Source of the DNA: PMNU01 sp035479375
Lineage (GTDB): Bacteria; Patescibacteriota; Saccharimonadia; Saccharimonadales; UBA4665
NCBI GenBank assembly: GCA_035479375.1
Contig: DATIIT010000025.1
Span: 1-34,167, forward strand
Direction of reading: 5' to 3'
Length of the DNA stretch: 34,167 nt
Shown: positions 7,218-13,359 of the stretch, piece after piece
Position numbering within the stretch: position 1 is the first letter of the stretch
Layout: every line of letters begins with the position of its first letter
Notes under the pieces: generated by a model
Databases searched by the model: none
Told to the model about the DNA's origin: nothing
Seen by the model: the letters and a program-made list of their open reading frames with translations, nothing else
Position numbers and translations under genes: made by a program

Positions 7218-7250
7218 AAAACCCGCCGCAGTGGCTGGCGGCGGGTAGTT
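7218..7250 (-). terminator. Intrinsic terminator of the 7279-8481 gene (possibly bidirectional)
   Basis: ACCCGCCGC (7221-7229) pairs perfectly with GCGGCGGGT (7238-7246) around an 8-nt loop. Read on the minus strand, the stem is followed by TTTTG. It sits about 30 nt past the stop of the minus-strand gene. Confidence 0.75.
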
Positions 7251-7278
7251 TAATAAGTGCTTATTGGTTCGGGTAGGT

Positions 7279-8481
7279 CTAGTTGGCCGCTTGCTGTAGG
7301 CGGCGCTTAGCCTCCATCATTTCGGCAAAATTGGGGCCCATACGCTCAGCTATCGCTTCGCGCGCTTTCGCTTCAGGGGAAAATTGCGGATTTAATGCCA
7401 GGCGGGCAGTCAGGGCGGCGGCTAAGGCCGAGATGTCCTGGAATTTCTGGCCTGCCACTTTATTGCCGTCCCGTTCGGCGGGGCCGAGCCACACCTTACC
7501 AGCACGCCTTACAATCCTATCGAGCACACGTTGCATACCAAGCTTTTCTTTGGGAAGGGCAAAAAGTGATGCCTCACGGAGTGCTTCAACCGACGGATAT
7601 CCGGCTGCTTGTAGGCCGGCCAGGAGCACGGCCTCCGGGTCATCGTCGAGCGTAATCGTCCCGGCTTCTGCCAATGGGACAGGTGCTGTTGCGGGCTGCG
7701 CTTCTTTGGCCGCTGCGGGGCGCGGTACATGGACGAGGTCGGTAGATGGCACGGCGGGCGTGTGATCTGGCTCAGCAACGACAGGGGCTATCTCAATAGT
7801 AGCCGGCTCAGCGACAGAATCCACAACGGCTGGCTCAGTGATTAGGTCCACGGGGGCTGGCTCAGCGGCAGGCTCTGGGGGGACTTCTACCTCATGTTGG
7901 ACGGTGGCCGGGCGCACCACAATTGATGCTTCGCTTGGCGTTACAACATCACCCCAGTGGGTAATTGCCCGCGCGGCAGCAGAGCGAGCACCGTGGCGGT
8001 GCCGGTGCTCTGCCACTGGCGCCCGGCGGCTACCGATGTGTTCTTGGCTGGCGTGGCCTTCGGCGGCAATAGCCTCCTGGCCGTCGGTGTGCCTGGTTAG
8101 GCGCGCGGCAATTCTTCCAAGGTAGTCTAGGACGCGCGCGGCGCGCGTTGGGCGGGGTTGCTCGGCGCGTTGCTCTGTAGGCGGCGCAGGCTGCTCGGGG
8201 GCGGCAGTGGGCTGCTCGCTGAAATCGATCAAGTCGGCCCAACCGGGCCGGGCGGCGGGAGCATCAGGCACCTGTGCGCCTGGGGCGGCGAGGGCGTTAG
8301 CGGGTACCTCAACAGTCGGGTCGCAGTCTTCGCGGCGGGCAGCAGCGGAAAGGCTGGCATAGCCCATGTTGCCGTGGACAGCCTCCCTATATTCACCGCC
8401 TTGCACACCGTTGCCGGTCGCGGGCACATTAAAGGTAGGGTAGTGGGCAAAAGCAGGTGCTTCAGGTGTATATACAGGCAT
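7279..8481 (-). CDS. Unrecognised protein with long low-complexity Ala/Pro/Glu centre
   Basis: I do not recognise a family for this 400-residue protein. The N-terminal 100 residues are Ala/Pro-rich with a WADLIDFSEQP segment. The middle (~180-270) repeats units of the type EPAxVD and is acidic and probably disordered. The C-terminal ~130 residues look folded: a helical segment with ALREASLFALPKEKLGMQRV and KVWLGPAERDGNKVAGQKF, and a charged last helix. It has no membrane helix or signal peptide. The -10 TAAACT (minus strand, 8491-8496) ends 9 nt before the ATG, and a clear terminator follows, so this is a monocistronic gene. Confidence 0.7.
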   Translation of the reverse strand: MPVYTPEAPAFAHYPTFNVPATGNGVQGGEYREAVHGNMGYASLSAAARREDCDPTVEVPANALAAPGAQVPDAPAARPGWADLIDFSEQPTAAPEQPAPPTEQRAEQPRPTRAARVLDYLGRIAARLTRHTDGQEAIAAEGHASQEHIGSRRAPVAEHRHRHGARSAAARAITHWGDVVTPSEASIVVRPATVQHEVEVPPEPAAEPAPVDLITEPAVVDSVAEPATIEIAPVVAEPDHTPAVPSTDLVHVPRPAAAKEAQPATAPVPLAEAGTITLDDDPEAVLLAGLQAAGYPSVEALREASLFALPKEKLGMQRVLDRIVRRAGKVWLGPAERDGNKVAGQKFQDISALAAALTARLALNPQFSPEAKAREAIAERMGPNFAEMMEAKRRLQQAAN

Positions 8482-8569
8482 TACAGCTTCAGTTTAGCAC
8501 AAAACTGTGATAAACACAACGCTTTCCGCCAAATGACCCCAAGAAGCTGGAAAATCGCCAGAGATCATA

Positions 8570-8575
8570 TAGAAT
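8570..8575 (+). promoter_or_regulatory. -10 box of the P-loop kinase gene
   Basis: TAGAAT ends 6 nt before the ATG at 8582, giving a predicted leaderless start. Confidence 0.5.
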
Positions 8576-8581
8576 AAGGGC

Positions 8582-9175
8582 ATGAACCAAAAAATGCGCC
8601 TTATTGGGGTGACGGGCACGGCCGGGGCCGGCAAAGACACCGTTGCCGAGCTGCTATGCCAGATGTTCCAGCTGCAAAACCTGTCCAGCGGGGATTTTTT
8701 GCGGGTTATTACACGCTACGCCTACAAGCAGCCGTACGATTTTAACCCGGCGCGCGACCAACTCTACGAGGTGGCCAACTTTTTGCGCAACCAAGTAAAC
8801 CCGGCAACCCTGGTGCAGCTATGCATCCTGCAAATGCGCACCCAAAAGGTAAATGGCGCAGTCATCTCTGGTTTGCGCTCTATGGGCGAGGCCGAGGCCG
8901 TACGCGAAGCCGGCGGCATCATCGTGGGCGTGGACGCCGACCCGCATATCCGCTACCAGCGCATGACCGCCCGCCGCCGCGACACTGAAGCCCAATGGAC
9001 GCTCGAGGAATTTTTGGAGCAGGACAAATACGAGAACCGCGGCCTGAGCGACAGCGGCCCAGCTCGCGGCATCCGGGCGATTATCGACAGCGCCGACGTC
9101 GTAGTAACCAACGGCGGCACGCTGGACGACCTCAAACTTGAGCTGCAAAACAAAGTTGCGCCGCTCCTCCACTAG
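8582..9175 (+). CDS. P-loop kinase of the dephospho-CoA kinase / NMP kinase type
   Basis: This 197-residue cytosolic kinase has Walker A GVTGTAGAGKDTVAELL near the N-terminus. SSGDFLR follows at the NMP-binding position. A mobile LID-like stretch is rich in Arg (RYQRMTARRRDTEAQW), and a closing ADVVVTNGGTLDDLKLEL resembles the CoaE/dNMP kinase ending (VI.N.G....L). The central Asp expected of CoaE is not obvious, so the substrate could be dephospho-CoA or a (deoxy)nucleoside monophosphate. The gene is followed after 1 nt by the polyprenyl synthase ATG, so the two are one operon, which might instead point to an isoprenoid-related role. Confidence 0.75.
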   Translation: MNQKMRLIGVTGTAGAGKDTVAELLCQMFQLQNLSSGDFLRVITRYAYKQPYDFNPARDQLYEVANFLRNQVNPATLVQLCILQMRTQKVNGAVISGLRSMGEAEAVREAGGIIVGVDADPHIRYQRMTARRRDTEAQWTLEEFLEQDKYENRGLSDSGPARGIRAIIDSADVVVTNGGTLDDLKLELQNKVAPLLH

Positions 9176-9176
9176 T

Positions 9177-10262
9177 ATGGCAGGCACCGCGTTTCCCCAA
9201 ATGCTCGCCGCCTACAAGCAGGCGGTTGACGACGACATTGCCGCCTACGCCAAATACGTCCGCACGGTAACCAGGCAGCAATATGGCGAGTACGCCGCAC
9301 TGGAGGTGGACACGTTCCTGGACATTTTAAGCCGCGGCGGCAAGCGTATCCGCGGTGTCCTGGTGATGGCCGGGTACGAGATGTGCGGCGGGCAAAACCG
9401 CGCCATGGTCACCCAAGCCGCCCGCGCCATAGAGATGTTCCACGCCTATCTGTTGATGTGTGACGACATCCAAGACCGCTCGCCGCTGCGCCGCGGCAAG
9501 CCGAGCGCCCATGAGCTGCTGGCCACGTACCACCGTAGGCACCACCTGAAGGGCGATGCGCAGACCGCCGGCGTCAACCTGGCGCTCAACGCCGCCATGG
9601 CCGGCGCGCACGCCGCGCAGGTAGTTTTGGCAAACATGGACGCCGACCCGCAGCTCAAGCTCAACGCCATCAGCATTACCAACCGCACGCTGGGCATCAC
9701 CGAACACGGCCAGACGTACGACATCATGAACGAGCTGGTAGACTCGCCCACCGAAGAGGATTTGCAGCGCACGTTGGAGTGGAAAACTGCCCAGTACAGC
9801 TTCGTGAATCCGCTGCATGTGGGCATGGTGCTGGCCGGCGCCGGCTGCGAAAGCACCGACGCCATCACGCCGTTTGCGCGGCACCTCGGCAAAGCTTTCC
9901 AGATTGTAGACGACCTGCTGGGCGTGTTTGGTACCGAGGCGGAGCTGGGCAAAAGCCCGCTGGACGACATCCGCGAGGGCAAGGGGACGCTGCTGACGCA
10001 TTACGCCCTTAAGCACGCCGCGCCAGCCGACGCCACCTTTCTGCGCCAGTGCCTCGGCAACGCCAAGCTAACCCGCACCGCGTTCACCCGCTGCCAAAAA
10101 ATTATTGAAGCTTCCGGTGCCCGCAAGTACGCCGAGGCTTTGGCCAGGGAGGAAACCAGTGCCGCCCTGGCAGGGCTGGAGGCCGGCAAGCATTTGTGGA
10201 ACACAACTGGCCACGCCTTCCTAGAGGGTCTCGCGCAGTATGTGTCGGGTCGCTCGCGTTAG
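9177..10262 (+). CDS. Polyprenyl (geranylgeranyl-type) diphosphate synthase
   Basis: This 361-residue all-helical trans-isoprenyl diphosphate synthase condenses allylic diphosphates with IPP, as for quinone tails or lipid carriers. The substrate-lysine and Arg context GGKRIRGVLVMAGYEM precedes the first aspartate-rich motif, CDDIQDRSPLRRGKP (DDxxD). The second is QIVDDLLGVFG, followed by GKSPLDDIREGKGTLL. Residues before the first motif include Met, Tyr and Leu, and I cannot set the chain length. The ATG at 9177, 1 nt after the kinase stop, is preferred over a TTG at 9138 that overlaps the kinase. Its retention is notable, since CPR organisms often depend on host isoprenoids. Confidence 0.92.
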   Translation: MAGTAFPQMLAAYKQAVDDDIAAYAKYVRTVTRQQYGEYAALEVDTFLDILSRGGKRIRGVLVMAGYEMCGGQNRAMVTQAARAIEMFHAYLLMCDDIQDRSPLRRGKPSAHELLATYHRRHHLKGDAQTAGVNLALNAAMAGAHAAQVVLANMDADPQLKLNAISITNRTLGITEHGQTYDIMNELVDSPTEEDLQRTLEWKTAQYSFVNPLHVGMVLAGAGCESTDAITPFARHLGKAFQIVDDLLGVFGTEAELGKSPLDDIREGKGTLLTHYALKHAAPADATFLRQCLGNAKLTRTAFTRCQKIIEASGARKYAEALAREETSAALAGLEAGKHLWNTTGHAFLEGLAQYVSGRSR

Positions 10263-10270
10263 CCCTGCTG

Positions 10271-10316
10271 TTGCGCGGCACGGATTTTTCGTTTACAATA
10301 CAACTTTCAACTGGAG
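10271..10316 (+). promoter_or_regulatory. Promoter and RBS of the 10323 gene
   Basis: TTGCGC (10271-10276) and TACAAT (10294-10299) are 17 bp apart. A GGAG at 10313-10316 lies 6 nt before the ATG. This is a conventional leadered promoter, unlike most in the window. Confidence 0.55.
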
Positions 10317-10322
10317 CACTAT

Positions 10323-11651
10323 ATGGCAGAGCAGCTAATTTTAGACCCAGCGGCAGCGGCGCAGGTATTTGGCCGCGCTGAGGCTGCCCGCCCGGAGGCT
10401 GCGCACGGCGAGCCTTTTGTGACCCAGCACAATGTGGCGGTGCAATTTGGCGGCACCACATTGGGGCTGGAAGAATTGCCAGACGGCTCGTTCCGCGTCA
10501 CCGGCAACACCGTGCCTAGGCAGTGCGAGGCGGCTACTTGCGACGCCAACACCTGCGGCCTTGGCCAGCTGGCCATGGGCGTGGACGGCCGCCGGCAGCT
10601 AAACTGCGCTGCGGCCAATACCACGCTCGCTTTTGACGGCCTGCCCGGCTATGTGCTGACGCCGCTCAGCAACAACGTCGTGTCTTTGCACGAGCCAGAC
10701 GTCTCCCGGCCCGTAGTCGTCAACGACGAGCAGGGCACCCCGACAACATTGTTTGACAAGGTGCGCACCGGCTCGGTGCTAATCGTTTCCGAGCATGACC
10801 TTGCCGGCCAGCCGGATGGCGCATTCTTTGCGCTCAACTTGGCGGATAGCGTTATCGCCACCGAAACAACGGAAGTCAACGGTACGCGCTACGCCGCTAT
10901 TGTGTTTTCGTCCCGCGAGTCGCTTGGTGACCGCGATGGCGACGCGCAGCTCGGCCGCAAGACTGTTGAGGCCATTTTGGACCGCGAAGGCCTGACTGGC
11001 CCGGCCCGTGAGCAGGCAATTGCCAGCCTGACGGTGCAGATTGACGTTGGCTACTCCGCCTCGCTGCAAAACTTTGCGCATGAAGTCCGCGTACCGGACA
11101 TCACGCTCCCAGAGGGCATGACCGCAGCTGACGCACTGGCCATCATGGACGGCGAGGCGGCCGGCAATGTCCCGCCCAAGGACCGTGACCAACGCCTGGG
11201 CGGCCCAACGCGCTATGGCCTGAGCCTCGCGCGTAAAAACAACCTGGTGGACGCCGAAACCGGCGCCCTCAGCCGCGCCCTCACAGCCAGTGAAGTAATG
11301 GACGACCAATACCCAGGCGCCTTAGACCACGGGGAGATTTACGGCCATCTCGAGGCGGAAATGGGCATTGACGCGCCCCGCACCCGCGAGGGCTGTCCGG
11401 GCAACGGCCAGATCTGCCACGTACACTACCCCAAGATTACCCAGCGTACCCGCGTTGGTGAGCTGGTAAACATGGGCATTGCGCCAGAGAATATCACTTA
11501 CGACAACAGCCGAGCAGTGGACACCGCCTCGCCAGACAACCGCTACGCCTCGAACCGCCGCATGCAGCTGGCTGGTATACCGGTGGGCCGGACGCTGCGT
11601 ACGGTGAACGGCGTGCGGATTTCTTTCCCGCCGCGGGCTGAAGCGGCTTAG
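10323..11651 (+). CDS. Large soluble protein, possibly laccase-domain (PgeF/YfiH)-like
   Basis: I cannot assign this 442-residue protein firmly. It has a Cys-rich patch near residues 60-78 (RQCEAATCDANTCGLGQL), a beta-rich middle with ALNLADSVIATE, and a C-terminal section ENITYDNSRAVDTASPDNR followed by YASNRRMQLAGIPVGRTLR. This faintly resembles the end of laccase-domain/YfiH proteins (CTY....FFSYRR...TGR). Two more Cys (GCPGNGQICHVHY) could bind metal with His. No signal peptide is seen. The stop overlaps the stop of the convergent neighbour by 4 nt (TTAG). The laccase-like idea is weak; otherwise it is unknown. Confidence 0.65.
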   Translation: MAEQLILDPAAAAQVFGRAEAARPEAAHGEPFVTQHNVAVQFGGTTLGLEELPDGSFRVTGNTVPRQCEAATCDANTCGLGQLAMGVDGRRQLNCAAANTTLAFDGLPGYVLTPLSNNVVSLHEPDVSRPVVVNDEQGTPTTLFDKVRTGSVLIVSEHDLAGQPDGAFFALNLADSVIATETTEVNGTRYAAIVFSSRESLGDRDGDAQLGRKTVEAILDREGLTGPAREQAIASLTVQIDVGYSASLQNFAHEVRVPDITLPEGMTAADALAIMDGEAAGNVPPKDRDQRLGGPTRYGLSLARKNNLVDAETGALSRALTASEVMDDQYPGALDHGEIYGHLEAEMGIDAPRTREGCPGNGQICHVHYPKITQRTRVGELVNMGIAPENITYDNSRAVDTASPDNRYASNRRMQLAGIPVGRTLRTVNGVRISFPPRAEAA

Positions 11652-13303
11652 GCAGCCCGCCGCAGCGGGATTTCGTCCACGGTGCTACGCTGGGTGTGGC
11701 CGTTTTCTAGGCGGATCCGGGTGGCTGGGTGCGGCTCGCGGATTGAGGTAACCGGATGCCGCGCAGTATAGTACGTCCCGGTCTCAGTCGGGTGCATTTG
11801 GATAGAGGCTGCCGCCCCATAGATATCCACCCCTGACATGATGCCACTGAGCAGCAGGTCGTTGCCCAAGCGATTTATGACCGAGTCTACGCCGGTAACG
11901 AATTTTTTGCCTGCGCCGTCCAATTCTACAGCCCGTTCTTCTGTGGCGGCATCGCAAGCTTGGAAAATGATTTTTTTGCGGCCGAGGTTTTCCGGCGCGT
12001 CGTCGATGGCTCGGCTGGGGCGCATGCGGTTCACCAACCGGGTAAGAGCTTGCATGCCGCGAAGGGCATAGCCGGTGTCGCCCTCGCGGTCGCCGAGCTC
12101 GCCTTTGTTAAAGGCCTGCACTAAGGCGCGGCCGGCAATGGTTAACAGATCTCGCCGTTGGCCTTCGGGATGCAACAGGTTGGTGGTGTTGAAGCTTCCT
12201 GGAGCGCTGTGCGCCGCCAGCACTGTGGTTGACGCCTCCACGCCACGCGCCTCCAGCTCGGCGTCGTGGTCAAAGACATCCTGCAAGCTGCTGATGCCAA
12301 AGTAGTATGTTGCTGGGCCTTCGTAGTTTTGGGCCACGCTGGATAGGACGTCTTCATTGGCGCCGTCGTGGTTGACGTACGCAACGGTTACGTCATGGTT
12401 GGCCAGGCGCTCGGCAGCTTCCTCGGGCCTAAGCAGCAATTCTTCGCTTCGTTCTAGCTGAGCGATGCTGTAGTTGTCTACGGCGTACAGATTGTTGAAC
12501 CCAACGAGCGCTTGGAGGCGCTCCACACCGAAGTATTCAAATCGTTCCAACAGGCTGGTGAACCTTTCGGATTGGTTAGTTCTGGATGCGGCAAAGGCGA
12601 AGTGCATGGCTTCGCCCTCGTCAAGTGCGCCGCCGGTAGCGCTCATGAGCGCGCGGGCCATCCAGCGTTGGGATAGTGCCTGAACTTCCTGCCACGGTTT
12701 TTTATCCCCTAACCCCAGATCCAAAGAGAGCATCTGCTGCAGCACTTTCTTGTTACTGAGTAGCGGGCGCAGGGCGTCACTGTAGGCGTCGCCGCCAAGG
12801 CCAAAAAGCTCGGCAGTGCTGTCCAGGTCGTATCCCTGGCGCAGTAAGTTCAGCTCGCTGCCGAAGGAGATGCTCCGTATTTCGTTTGCACGCTTCAAGC
12901 GCCCAAGCATTGCCTGGTGCAGCGGGCCGTCCGTATCTTCGATAGCGAACCCCTTGGCCGCCACTGAGACGCCTACCCGTTCACAGAATAGTGCTAAACG
13001 ATCTATGCTGGTATCCCGGCCGTTGACGGTATCGTAGGCCTGCATTTTTCTGCTGTACCAGTGGAAGAACTCGGATACCTGTGCTGGGTCGGCGTCTGGC
13101 TCTTGGAGTTGTTTGGCGACGACGAGCTCAGGGACAACCTCGCGGTGCCACCATTCGGGGTAGGTGCAAGTGCCGGCCAGCTGTTGCGCCTCTGCTTCCA
13201 GGCGAGTGGTTTGTTCGGCCATGCGCGCTAGGTTTTCGGCGAGCGTGGGGGCGGATGCCGGTGTTTCGGCTGCAGTTGGTGTGTGGATAACGTCAGCAGA
13301 CAC
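11648..13303 (-). CDS. Unknown 551-aa protein with a possible clan-CD (caspase/CHAT-like) His/Cys pair
   Basis: No family is recognised with certainty. The first ~290 residues are helical (TYPEWWHREVVPELVVAKQL and similar). From about residue 295 an alpha/beta region appears: VTVAYVNHDGANED, ATYYFGISSLQDVF, STTVLAAHSAPGSF with His365, and RKKIIFQACDAATEE with Cys450. A strand ending in His-small-small, then later a strand ending in Ala-Cys, is the layout of caspase-like, separase and CHAT peptidases. The start is GTG, with TATAAC (13310-13315) 6 nt upstream. The gene converges on the 10323 gene with overlapping stops. The gene is real; peptidase activity is a hypothesis. Confidence 0.65.
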   Translation of the reverse strand: MSADVIHTPTAAETPASAPTLAENLARMAEQTTRLEAEAQQLAGTCTYPEWWHREVVPELVVAKQLQEPDADPAQVSEFFHWYSRKMQAYDTVNGRDTSIDRLALFCERVGVSVAAKGFAIEDTDGPLHQAMLGRLKRANEIRSISFGSELNLLRQGYDLDSTAELFGLGGDAYSDALRPLLSNKKVLQQMLSLDLGLGDKKPWQEVQALSQRWMARALMSATGGALDEGEAMHFAFAASRTNQSERFTSLLERFEYFGVERLQALVGFNNLYAVDNYSIAQLERSEELLLRPEEAAERLANHDVTVAYVNHDGANEDVLSSVAQNYEGPATYYFGISSLQDVFDHDAELEARGVEASTTVLAAHSAPGSFNTTNLLHPEGQRRDLLTIAGRALVQAFNKGELGDREGDTGYALRGMQALTRLVNRMRPSRAIDDAPENLGRKKIIFQACDAATEERAVELDGAGKKFVTGVDSVINRLGNDLLLSGIMSGVDIYGAAASIQMHPTETGTYYTARHPVTSIREPHPATRIRLENGHTQRSTVDEIPLRRAA

Positions 13304-13309
13304 GATACT

Positions 13310-13315
13310 GTTATA
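13310..13315 (-). promoter_or_regulatory. -10 box of the 11648-13303 gene
   Basis: TATAAC on the minus strand ends 6 nt before the GTG start at 13303, which supports that start and a leaderless transcript. Confidence 0.5.
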
Positions 13316-13359
13316 TTAGCATAATTATGCTTATCCTTCAATGTTATGTCATGAGATAT

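Noticed and set aside
6943..7218. SRP RNA, tmRNA, RNase P RNA or 6S RNA in the gap after rpoD
   Set aside because: None of the conserved cores I know (GGAA tetraloop with the SRP internal loops, tmRNA tag and acceptor, RNase P GAGGAAAGTC) is present on either strand.
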